Assembly (NCBI GenBank): GCA_034423775.1
Contig: CP139918.1
Location: 930,001 to 994,000, forward strand
Source: Alphaproteobacteria bacterium US3C007
GTDB taxonomy: Bacteria; Pseudomonadota; Alphaproteobacteria; Rhodobacterales; Rhodobacteraceae
Length of the DNA: 64,000 bases
Direction of reading: 5' to 3'
This document shows positions 1 through 6,916 of the stretch, one piece after another. A program made the position numbers and the translations under genes. The notes under the pieces are model-generated. The model searched no databases, had not been told where the DNA came from, and saw nothing but the letters and a program-made list of their open reading frames with translations. Numbering within the stretch: position 1 is the first letter of the stretch; the number at the start of each line of letters is the position of its first letter.

Positions 1-310
1 CGGCGCTCAAACGCGAAAAGATATCAGGCTCAAAATTCTCTTCTACAACGCCACAATCTTCGCATATTGAAAGTACCGAGGTTTGATGATGCGCCTCGCT
101 TTGACAAGCGACAAAGGCATTTAACGATTCCAAACGATGTATCTGGCCACGCTCACCCAGCGCAGCAAGCGCCCGATACACGGTTGGCGGCGCAATTTTC
201 GGATATATTTCCTGCAGACGTTCAAGCAGCGTATAGGCAGAATACGGGCTCTTGCTATCGCGCAAAATGGTAAGGATTTCCCTTTGCATTTGCTTTCCAC
301 GCTTGCCCAT
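1..310 (-). CDS. zur: Zur-like Fur-family metal regulator, N-terminal part (cut by window edge)
   Basis: The frame runs off the left edge, so only about 103 residues are visible. It starts at ATG 310 with MGKRGKQMQREILTILRDSK, the first helix of a Fur-type winged-helix domain. PPTVYRALAALGERGQIHRL is the recognition-helix region. ACQSEAHHQTSVLSICEDCG carries the His-rich metal loop and the first CxxC of the structural zinc site, spaced as in Zur proteins. Fur-family repressors use a bound metal ion as corepressor; Zur acts on zinc uptake genes. A perfect GTTATA-T-TATAAC palindrome lies 33 bases upstream of the start and fits the alphaproteobacterial Zur box, which argues for Zur over Fur, Mur or Irr and for autoregulation. 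The dimerisation domain is outside the window. Confidence 0.8.
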   Translation of the reverse strand, partial: MGKRGKQMQREILTILRDSKSPYSAYTLLERLQEIYPKIAPPTVYRALAALGERGQIHRLESLNAFVACQSEAHHQTSVLSICEDCGVVEENFEPDIFSRLSA

Positions 311-718
311 ACCATGTTCCTTAGCGACTCAATACGGAATTAGTTATATTATAACATTGCACATCACAAACATTTTTTTAACCCGATAGAACGAGCTAAG
401 AATGCAATTTTCTTACGTAAGAAAAATATTTAGAAACTGGTAATTTTATCGGGTGTATACGCGTAAATGGCCATAATATTAGCGATAGATACAAAACAAA
501 ATATAAATATCCGCGCGCGTAGAAGGCCCTCATTTGGGTGTTTCACACCAATGAAACAGCCATTACACTCTATCGTTTTTTTGAAAAAATTCGCGATGGT
601 AATTTGGGAAGTTGCCCGCTAAATACAGAAATAATTATTCTCAGTCTTGGCGCGGGGTTAAACTGTTACGGCACTCAAAATCGCATTCTGATATGTTTAT
701 CAACACCCATAAATTTTT
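311..718. other. Intergenic region with an 18-bp perfect palindrome
   Basis: This gap lies between the 3' end of the DUF1415 gene and the zur promoter; both are transcribed leftward. Besides the Zur box it holds a perfect spacer-less palindrome, TTTTCTTAC/GTAAGAAAA, at 408-425. The open frames here are short, overlap DUF1415 antisense, and show no family match that I recognise. The palindrome could end DUF1415 transcription or bind a regulator. Confidence 0.4.
343..355. promoter_or_regulatory. Probable Zur box upstream of zur
   Basis: GTTATATTATAAC is a perfect 6-1-6 palindrome 33 bases upstream of the Fur-family start codon. Zur boxes of alphaproteobacteria have the same GTTATA/TATAAC core. 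It would overlap the zur promoter and allow autorepression in zinc-replete cells. No gene starts on the other side within 300 bases. Confidence 0.6.
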
Positions 719-1294
719 CTATCTCCCCCAGGGACAAAGAGCTTCAACCTGTTTACGGCCCAATTTATTCAATGTTTTTATGTTTTCTATGTAAATCTTC
801 TCAGGCTCTGCAACGTGGGCCAGGGCCCTACTCAATTGATCTTGCCGCAGAAGATGTATGGTTGGATAGGGAGCGCGATTGGTAAATTGGCTAAGATCAT
901 CCGCAGGCACCCCCTCGAATTGATATCGGGGATGAAAAGAGGCCAATTGCACATGCTCTATCAGATCTGTTTGCTCTAATAAATGCTGAAACCAATCCAG
1001 TAAATCAAGGTAATCATCAAATATTTCAAAGCCTTGGGTAAACATAAGCAGGCTCGTGGCAATGTCATTTTCGTCAGCCTCAAGCAAGCGCTCTACTTCA
1101 TTCACATAGAACTGTTTTAAATCTGCGTCCCCGGTGGCATCGCAAATAGCATAATACACTTGATCTTGGGCTATGACTCCAGAAGAAAACGGGCATAAAT
1201 TCAAACCTACCACCATTTGATCAAGCCATTGACGGGTGTTTTTGATGATATCTTGATGCGCTACAGAGGCGGCTTTCGGGTCAAACTTATTGAT
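719..1294 (-). CDS. DUF1415 family protein with a non-standard start
   Basis: The protein carries the DUF1415 hallmark VVGLNLCPFSSG and ends CPWGR. The function of the family is not established; members are soluble proteins of about 180-200 residues. The first ATG (1216) would leave only MVVGLNLCPF, but the open frame continues upstream with KNTRQWLDQ, the helix that normally precedes GLNLCPF. No ATG, GTG or TTG lies in that extension before an in-frame TAA. A strong AAAGGAG ribosome site sits 7 bases before an in-frame ATC at 1294, which I use as the tentative start (191 residues). The alternatives are a point mutation in the start codon, a sequencing error, or real initiation at 1216. It has no operon partner; the next gene, zur, is over 400 bases downstream. 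Confidence 0.75.
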   Translation of the reverse strand: MNKFDPKAASVAHQDIIKNTRQWLDQMVVGLNLCPFSSGVIAQDQVYYAICDATGDADLKQFYVNEVERLLEADENDIATSLLMFTQGFEIFDDYLDLLDWFQHLLEQTDLIEHVQLASFHPRYQFEGVPADDLSQFTNRAPYPTIHLLRQDQLSRALAHVAEPEKIYIENIKTLNKLGRKQVEALCPWGR

Positions 1295-1956
1295 ACCAAG
1301 GCTCCTTTAATCTGCCAAATTTATGCGTATTATATCTATATCTTTAGATCATGTTCTTGTGGAAGTGATCATTTAATTTGCGGCAAACCTGCCTGTCGGC
1401 CGCGCGGCTTTCGCTTCAATTGAGAGCAACCTAACTATCCCAACCAATCCAAGCACCGTTTCATGGTTGCAAAAAAGCTGCTTTAACCTGAACTGCATTG
1501 GGCCCAGCGCCGATCACAATGTTTCTAAAAGGCAGTTATGGTTCAGATGTATGATTTCAACCATGAGACCATGCGCCAAATGGATGAGCATTATATCTGA
1601 CAAATTGAAAAACAGGCTTGATAGGGTTCATAGACCAAGCGGGCTACCTAAACAGGTGACCCCCGACTGTATTTAAACAGCCATAGGCTCACATTTTCAG
1701 GCAGCAACAACGCTTTATGCTCAAAGGGGTATACGGGGATTGCATGCATTGCTGTGCGTCCAAGTGAAATGACCCTATTCGCGGGGGCTTGACGCAGGTC
1801 CGATCAGCTGTGGCTCGTGCCTTTCGAAATATAAGCGTATTTTATAAATTTTTTCTTACATAAATGATAAGTATTTTTCAAATTAAACCGCTTGCATAAA
1901 CTTTGTGTAAGAACTTCTATATATAGGAACCATTTCTAGCCGGAGCACATCATTCA
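1295..1956. other. Long intergenic region upstream of the TRAP operon
   Basis: About 660 bases separate the divergently oriented DUF1415 and TRAP genes. The only element I can support is a sigma70-like promoter near its right end (1892-1921). The stretch 1460-1535, read on the minus strand, encodes NIVIGAGPNAV between stops. That resembles a dinucleotide-binding loop but is too short to call a gene remnant. No RNA structure was recognised. Confidence 0.4.
1892..1921 (+). promoter_or_regulatory. Candidate sigma70 promoter of the TRAP/oxidoreductase operon
   Basis: TTGCAT and TCTATA are separated by 18 bases, in an AT-rich stretch about 35 bases before the first gene of the operon at 1957. The match is moderate and rests on sequence only. 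Confidence 0.35.
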
Positions 1957-2142
1957 ATGTCACTTTATCTATCTGCCGCATTCTTGGCCATATTCGCGTT
2001 GAATGTCGCCTTGGGGTCGATAGATGGCCCAGTTTTCTTATCCGATGTCGGAGAGATGATGGTTCTGTTAGCCGCGTCAGCGGTTTTCGTCGTTGCAATT
2101 CTTAATAAAGAATCCAGCCGGAAAAATAATGAAGACGGCTGA
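1957..2142 (+). CDS. Small membrane protein preceding dctP
   Basis: The 61-residue product has two hydrophobic segments: MSLYLSAAFLAIFALNVALG (about 1-20) and MMVLLAASAVFVVAILN (about 34-50), with a polar, charged tail ending KNNEDG. This is a two-helix inner-membrane protein. It directly precedes the TRAP binding protein and shares the promoter region, so it is probably co-transcribed. I know no assigned function. Similar tiny membrane proteins occur upstream of TRAP genes and may assist transporter assembly, but that is inference. A GGAG lies 12 bases before the ATG, a weak ribosome site. Confidence 0.6.
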   Translation: MSLYLSAAFLAIFALNVALGSIDGPVFLSDVGEMMVLLAASAVFVVAILNKESSRKNNEDG

Positions 2143-2167
2143 TAATCCAAACAAGGGAGGGTTTGTT

Positions 2168-3313
2168 TTGACAAAAGACTATAAAACACTGAAATCGGCC
2201 GAGCGCCGCAATTTCTTAAAACTGGCCGGTTCTGGCAGTTTCACGGCCGCAATGGTGGCCGGCGGGGCGGGTATGCTCTGGTCAACGGAAGCAATTGCCC
2301 AAACGGCCAAAGAGGAAAAAGAGCGGGAAGCCGCCGCCGATCACATTATGACGATCGCCACCGCCTATATTTTGGGCGCCTCACGCAGCTATCCGATTAT
2401 GCAATTGGATCTCAAAGAAAATATCCAAAACGCGACCAATGGCAAAGTCTACGTCAAACTGGCCGCTGGTGGCCAGCTGGGCGCCGGTGGCGCGCTGGTT
2501 CAAAAAGTTCAAAGCGGCACGATCCAAGCTGCGCAGCACTCGCTTTCAAACTTTGCGCCTTTTGCTCCGACGGTTGATTTGATTAATATGCCATATCTTT
2601 GTGGTTCAAATCAGCGTTTCACGAACCTTGTAGGCTCTGAATTCTGGAAAAGCAATGTTGAGCCAAAGGTCGAGGAAAATGGCTTTAAGCCGCTATATTA
2701 CGTGAATATCGATCCGCGGGTCGTTGCGGTGCGCAAAGGCGGCAATGCGGTTCTCACGCCCTCTGATCTGAGTGGTGTAAAATTCCGCGTTCCCGGCTCT
2801 AAAATGCTTCAGCAATATTACCGTATGGTTGGCGCAAACCCAACACCGGTTGCTTGGGGTGAAACGCCTTCTGCGATCAAGCAAGGAGTTGCGGATGCGC
2901 TGGACCCTTCTGTGGGTGCGCTTTACGTGTTTGGGTTCAAGGATATCTTAAGCCATGTAACCTTCACGCAGGCGGTTCCAGATGCACAAGTCTATTCTTG
3001 TAACTTGGAATGGTTCAACGCCTTGCCAAGCGATATACAAGAGGGTGTGTTATGGGGGTCAGATATGACGCGACACCAGAACCTTTCAAAAGTTCCATCA
3101 GCGCGGGAATTTGCCATGTCTGAGCTGATCAAATCAGGCGTCACATTCCACAACCTCAGCACTGATCAGCTGGCCGAGTGGGAAGCCGCTGGCGGCTATC
3201 AGCGCCCAGAATGGGATGAATTCAAAGTCGAACTCGCAGGCTCAATGGATAACTTTGCAAAGCTTGAAGAAGCTGCAGGTATTCAGGGCAAATATTACGT
3301 GCACGACGCCTAG
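2168..3313 (+). CDS. dctP: TRAP transporter substrate-binding protein, DctP family, Tat-exported
   Basis: This is the periplasmic binding protein of a tripartite ATP-independent importer. The start chosen is TTG 2168, placed 7 bases after a perfect AAGGGAGG. A longer frame from 2093 exists but has no such site. Residues 13-18 read RRNFLK, a twin-arginine motif, followed by a hydrophobic stretch and AIA cleavage region, so it should leave through Tat already folded. The mature part, about 335 residues, has DctP-type features, including VYVKLAAGGQLGAGG and SGVKFRVPGSKMLQQYYRMV. The conserved arginine that usually binds the substrate carboxylate is plausibly in KFRVPGSK. Ligand: an organic acid, not identifiable from sequence. 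The downstream oxidoreductase and hydro-lyase genes suggest a C4-like di- or hydroxyacid. A hairpin follows the stop codon. Confidence 0.9.
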   Translation: MTKDYKTLKSAERRNFLKLAGSGSFTAAMVAGGAGMLWSTEAIAQTAKEEKEREAAADHIMTIATAYILGASRSYPIMQLDLKENIQNATNGKVYVKLAAGGQLGAGGALVQKVQSGTIQAAQHSLSNFAPFAPTVDLINMPYLCGSNQRFTNLVGSEFWKSNVEPKVEENGFKPLYYVNIDPRVVAVRKGGNAVLTPSDLSGVKFRVPGSKMLQQYYRMVGANPTPVAWGETPSAIKQGVADALDPSVGALYVFGFKDILSHVTFTQAVPDAQVYSCNLEWFNALPSDIQEGVLWGSDMTRHQNLSKVPSAREFAMSELIKSGVTFHNLSTDQLAEWEAAGGYQRPEWDEFKVELAGSMDNFAKLEEAAGIQGKYYVHDA

Positions 3314-3323
3314 TTCCTCCGAG

Positions 3324-3345
3324 GGGCGCTCCTTAGGGAGCGCCC
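3324..3345 (+). terminator. Intercistronic hairpin after dctP
   Basis: GGGCGCTCC-TTAG-GGAGCGCCC forms a 9-bp GC-rich stem with a 4-base loop 10 bases after the dctP stop, with no T-run. It more likely protects the dctP mRNA 3' end or partly terminates transcription, giving more binding protein than permease. Confidence 0.6.
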
Positions 3346-3425
3346 TGAAATCTTCAGCCACTTGGCTGTAACGCTGGCCGCGCTTGATCTGCGCAGATGC
3401 AACTGACCCTTTCAACAGGATAAAA

Positions 3426-3938
3426 ATGCAGTTCTTTCGAAATATCGATGAAAATGCCGAACGCTGGGCGCTATTGACCTTATACGTGATGCTGGTTCTG
3501 ACGATGGCGATTGAAGTCTTGCGGCGTGAAATCTTTGCCTATTCTTCGATCTGGGGCGAAGAAATCGTGCGCTACAGTTTCATTTATTTGGCGTGGGTCG
3601 GCGCCGCCGTTGCTGTCAAAGAGCGGGGTCATATCCGCATTGATGTTATCCTGCATTATCTCGGCAATCGCGGCAAAGCGTTAATTTATATTTTTGGGGA
3701 TATGGTGATGATCGTGGTCGCTGTTATTGCGCTGTATTGGTCATTTGAAACGGTACATGTGTCCTGGAAATTCGGCTCGGTCAGCCATGGACTACGGATA
3801 TCGATGGTCTGGTTCCTGATGGCGGTTCCAACAGGTTTTAGTCTGGTGATTTGGCGTCTTATTCAATCTTTATTGCGCGACATGCGCAGCCTTCGCAGCG
3901 GCACGCCCGTTTATGAAGGCGATACGTTGTTCGATTAA
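3426..3938 (+). CDS. dctQ: TRAP transporter small permease, DctQ family
   Basis: The 170-residue inner-membrane protein has four hydrophobic segments, the DctQ layout. WGEEIVRYSFIYLAWVGAA is the usual DctQ motif with its WxEExxR core, followed by VKERGHIRIDV. ATG 3426 has AGGA 6 bases upstream. The open frame to 3384 has no ribosome site and adds a hydrophilic segment untypical for the family, so I reject it. DctQ pairs with DctM to form the membrane unit that takes substrate from DctP using an ion gradient. DctM starts 13 bases after its stop. Confidence 0.9.
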   Translation: MQFFRNIDENAERWALLTLYVMLVLTMAIEVLRREIFAYSSIWGEEIVRYSFIYLAWVGAAVAVKERGHIRIDVILHYLGNRGKALIYIFGDMVMIVVAVIALYWSFETVHVSWKFGSVSHGLRISMVWFLMAVPTGFSLVIWRLIQSLLRDMRSLRSGTPVYEGDTLFD

Positions 3939-3950
3939 GGGGGCCGCGCC

Positions 3951-5282
3951 ATGCTGTTTACCGGAATGCAAGAACAGATTGTGGAATTGGGTTGGGATTT
4001 TTATCTGCCCGTGATGCTATTTGTATGTTTGATTGCTTTGGCAGTTCCCGTCTGGGCCGCCATTGGTTCTGCGGCAATCTTAATGCTGGTTTTGTCAGGA
4101 GATTTACCGCTTAATCTGATTGGCGAAAGCCTCTTTACGGGCATTGATGCATTCGCTTTGACGGCCGTGCCTTTGTTCATTCTGACGGGGGATGTGCTGG
4201 TGCGCACCGGGCTGAGCCGGAAATTCTTAGATGTTGCCGACGCCTTGACGCAATTTGCAAAAGGTGGATTCGGCTCAGCCACAGTGCTGGTATGCGGTAT
4301 GTTTGCGGCCATTTCTGGCTCAGACGCTGCAGGCGCCGCTGCCGTAGGCCGAATGACGATCGCGCGATTGGTTGAAAGCGGTTATCCACGCCCTTATGCC
4401 TGCGCGCTGGTCGCTGCCGGGGCTTGTACGGGGATTTTGATCCCTCCGTCCATCGCCTATATCATTATCGGGCTTGTTCTGGGGATATCCGCCTCCACCT
4501 TATTTCTTGCGGCTTTAATACCGGGTTTGGCTATCCTCTTTTCTATCTTGACCACCAATCTGGTGGTGAACCGCATCTACGGATATGAAGGCGGAGGAAA
4601 TCTGTCGGCCCGAGCCTATTTTTTAAATTTGGGAAGATCCTTGGGATCGGGTTGGTACGCGTTTATCGTGCCCGGTATCATTTTTTACGGTATTTTTTCA
4701 GGGCGTCTTACACCCACCGAAGCTGGAGCCACCGCGGTTGTGGTAACCATCACAATGGGCTTCATACTGCGCAGCTTAACGCTTGCCGATTTTCCAGCGA
4801 TGTTGATCGGATCAGCAAAGGTGAATGGGGTGATCTTACCCATTATTGCGTTCTCGGCACCCTTGGCCGAAGCGCTGGCAATCATGGGTGTTCCGCAAGG
4901 GTTTGTGTATTCTGTCACCTCACTTACCGAAAATCCTGCTTTGCTCATCTTATTGATGATCGCAATATTGGTGGCGGCGGGCTGCGTCATGGAAACCACG
5001 CCCAACATCGTGATCCTTGCGCCTATTTTGAAACCCTTGGCCGATGATATAGGAATGAATGAGATCCAGTTCTGCATCATGATGATCACAGCGCTTGGGG
5101 TTGGCTTCATCACGCCGCCACTAGGGCTGAACCTATTCGTTGTTTCCGGAATTACCGGCGAATCAATTCTCAGAATTGCAAGCCGCGCGGTGCCGTTTGT
5201 ATTTTTCATGCTGCTGGTTGTGTTACTAATCGCTTATGTGCCCGCGATCTCTACAACGCTGCTTCCAGATATTTATAAGTAG
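3951..5282 (+). CDS. dctM: TRAP transporter large permease, DctM family
   Basis: The 443-residue polytopic protein has about 12 hydrophobic segments, the usual DctM size. Family motifs visible are AVPLFILTGDVLVRTGLS, SGSDAAGAAAVGRM, GACTGILIPPSIAYIIIG and TPPLGLNLFVVSGI. It is the transport channel of the TRAP system, running on a sodium or proton gradient. GGGGG lies 8 bases before the ATG. It ends the transporter block; a 230-base gap with a small start-coupled frame separates it from the oxidoreductase genes, which run the same way and probably belong to the same transcription unit. Confidence 0.93.
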   Translation: MLFTGMQEQIVELGWDFYLPVMLFVCLIALAVPVWAAIGSAAILMLVLSGDLPLNLIGESLFTGIDAFALTAVPLFILTGDVLVRTGLSRKFLDVADALTQFAKGGFGSATVLVCGMFAAISGSDAAGAAAVGRMTIARLVESGYPRPYACALVAAGACTGILIPPSIAYIIIGLVLGISASTLFLAALIPGLAILFSILTTNLVVNRIYGYEGGGNLSARAYFLNLGRSLGSGWYAFIVPGIIFYGIFSGRLTPTEAGATAVVVTITMGFILRSLTLADFPAMLIGSAKVNGVILPIIAFSAPLAEALAIMGVPQGFVYSVTSLTENPALLILLMIAILVAAGCVMETTPNIVILAPILKPLADDIGMNEIQFCIMMITALGVGFITPPLGLNLFVVSGITGESILRIASRAVPFVFFMLLVVLLIAYVPAISTTLLPDIYK

Positions 5283-5421
5283 GTCGGATGCGAAGCATGA
5301 TATCTCAAAAATATCTAAAACAGCGCTTGCTGCGGGATGAACCCGCGACAAAGCGCAGAGCTTGTGACAACTCTTTGGCCGGCTTCACCGCGTCTTTCAC
5401 CATCCTTTTTTTGCGGAGGTG

Positions 5422-5532
5422 ATGGAACAGGCAAATAAGAATTTATCGCTTTTTGTGGCCAATACGCGTAATTTCAACATCAGAAACTGCAACCAGAACA
5501 TCTTGAGGGTGCCTTGCAACAGACAAATATAA
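5422..5532 (+). CDS. Possible 36-residue leader ORF overlapping the Fe-S subunit start
   Basis: A strong GGAGG sits 4 bases before ATG 5422. The frame MEQANKNLSLFVANTRNFNI continues to TAA 5530-5532, overlapping the TTG start of the next gene (5514) in another frame. The Asn-rich product resembles no family I know. The arrangement would allow translational coupling, with ribosomes ending here and re-initiating at the weak TTG. It could equally be a chance frame. Confidence 0.3.
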   Translation: MEQANKNLSLFVANTRNFNIRNCNQNILRVPCNRQI

Positions 5533-6251
5533 ATACTCTTGAAGTCACGGTTCAGCGCGGCACCCATGACGCCCCGCAGGATGAAATATTTCAAGTCCCC
5601 GCCTATGAAAATCAAACAATCCTGGATGTTGTTTCATGGATCCAACATTATGCGGATCCAAGTTTGACCTATCGCTTTGCCTGCCGCGTGGGCATGTGTG
5701 GCAGCTGCGCCATGATGGTGAATGGAGAGCCACGATGGGCGTGTCGAACGCATGTAAACAAAGTGCTTGATAAAAATAAAATGCATATTGCTCCGCTTCG
5801 AAACCTGCCCGTGATTAAAGATCTTGCGGTTGATATGGATCCGTTTTTTGATAAATGGACACAGGCCGAAGGCAAGCATCATCCAACACAAACCCGAAAC
5901 GATCCCATTGCGCCTGTGCAGCCTGAAACGGCCGCGCGTGTCGAGGCGAATGCGGGCATCGAATGTATAAATTGTTCAATTTGTTATGCCGCCTGCGATA
6001 CGGTGGCTGGAAATCCTGATTATCTGGGACCGGCCGCCTTGCAGCGGGCATGGACCGTGTTCAATGACGCTAAGAATGAAAGCAAACAGGTGATTTTAGA
6101 CGCGGTCTCTGGCGCATCGGGCTGTCACAACTGCCATTCGATGGGAAGTTGCACGCATTATTGCCCAAATGACCTTGATCCAATGTCTGCAATCAGTGGT
6201 TTAAAGCGCGAAACCGCCAAGGCTTTTTTCAAAGGACGCACAAATGCTTGA
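5514..6251 (+). CDS. Succinate dehydrogenase/fumarate reductase-like iron-sulfur subunit
   Basis: The 245-residue protein carries the three-cluster pattern of SdhB/FrdB. Cys57, 62, 65 and 77 in CRVGMCGSC and WACRTH hold [2Fe-2S]. CINCSICYAAC (about 149-159) and CHNCHSMGSCTHYCP (about 203-217) hold the [4Fe-4S] and [3Fe-4S]-type clusters. It passes electrons from the flavoprotein to quinone at the membrane anchors. Start TTG 5514 has GAGGG just upstream; no better in-frame start exists. It is first in the order B-C-D-A, unlike the common housekeeping C-D-A-B order, so this is probably a paralogue of the main complex. Its stop overlaps the start of the next gene by 8 bases. Confidence 0.9.
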   Translation: MQQTNINTLEVTVQRGTHDAPQDEIFQVPAYENQTILDVVSWIQHYADPSLTYRFACRVGMCGSCAMMVNGEPRWACRTHVNKVLDKNKMHIAPLRNLPVIKDLAVDMDPFFDKWTQAEGKHHPTQTRNDPIAPVQPETAARVEANAGIECINCSICYAACDTVAGNPDYLGPAALQRAWTVFNDAKNESKQVILDAVSGASGCHNCHSMGSCTHYCPNDLDPMSAISGLKRETAKAFFKGRTNA

Positions 6252-6576
6252 TCTAAAGCTCTACATGGCGCAGCGGATCAGCGCGATGATCATGGGCCCT
6301 TTGGTTTTGGGGCATCTGGCCGTGATGATTTACGCCATTCAAGGGGGTCTGAGCAGCGCAGAAATCTTATCGCGGACGCAAGGCTCAATATTCTGGTTTG
6401 TCTTTTATGGAACATTTGTGATTGCCGTCTCTGTTCACGCTGCCATTGGAATGCGCGTTATTATGCATGAGTGGTTAGGGCTAAAAGGCGTTACTTTACC
6501 GCTGTTCACATGGTCGCTTTGTTTGATTTTGTTATTTATGGGGGCGCGCGCTGTAACGGCCGTGACATTGCTATGA
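6244..6576 (+). CDS. Membrane anchor subunit of SDH/FRD-like complex (SdhC-like)
   Basis: The 110-residue protein has three hydrophobic helices (about 13-32, 50-70 and 88-108). QRISAMIMGPLVLGHLAVM carries a histidine, and VSVHAAIGMRVIMHEW carries a second one, typical of haem b or quinone ligands in SDH anchors. It anchors the soluble subunits and hands electrons to quinone. It overlaps the Fe-S gene by 8 bases upstream and the next anchor by 4 bases (ATGA), so translation of the operon is coupled. Confidence 0.8.
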   Translation: MLDLKLYMAQRISAMIMGPLVLGHLAVMIYAIQGGLSSAEILSRTQGSIFWFVFYGTFVIAVSVHAAIGMRVIMHEWLGLKGVTLPLFTWSLCLILLFMGARAVTAVTLL

Positions 6577-6914
6577 AGGCGCCTGCGCGGGCGCATCCGC
6601 TCTGGCTGGCCTTCATGCTGCATAGGCTTTCTGGTTTGGCACTGGCCTTGTTTTTACCGGCGCATTTCTGGCTATTATCGCTGGCACTCACGCAGCCGCA
6701 GCGGTTGGATTCATTTTTGCAGTTTGCAGAAAATCCAATCGTAAAAATTGCTGAATTTGGTCTGGTGTTGCTTTTATCAGTGCACATATTTGGCGGCTTG
6801 CGCCTTTTAGCACTCGAATTTATGCCTTGGAGCCACAGCCAGAAAACGCTTGCCGCCGGCGCGGTGGGCCTGTCGCTATTCATTTCCACCATATTTTTAT
6901 TGCAGGCAGTATAA
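6573..6914 (+). CDS. Second membrane anchor subunit of SDH/FRD-like complex (SdhD-like)
   Basis: The 113-residue, three-helix protein has FMLHRLSGLALALFLPAHFW, where the HRxSG signature is the quinone-site motif of succinate dehydrogenase anchors. LLLSVHIFGGLRLLALEF supplies another helix histidine. The start is ATG 6573, inside the ATGA overlap with the previous gene; a longer frame to 6471 is only shadow. With the preceding gene it forms the two-polypeptide cytochrome b-type anchor. Confidence 0.8.
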   Translation: MKAPARAHPLWLAFMLHRLSGLALALFLPAHFWLLSLALTQPQRLDSFLQFAENPIVKIAEFGLVLLLSVHIFGGLRLLALEFMPWSHSQKTLAAGAVGLSLFISTIFLLQAV

Positions 6915-6916
6915 AC

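Noticed and set aside
538..885. 115-codon plus-strand frame overlapping DUF1415 antisense
   Set aside because: Its second half is the complement of the conserved DUF1415 gene and it has no recognisable domain or ribosome site.
1460..1535. Minus-strand fragment NIVIGAGPNAVQ resembling a dinucleotide-binding loop
   Set aside because: Only about 24 codons between stops; too short to separate from chance.
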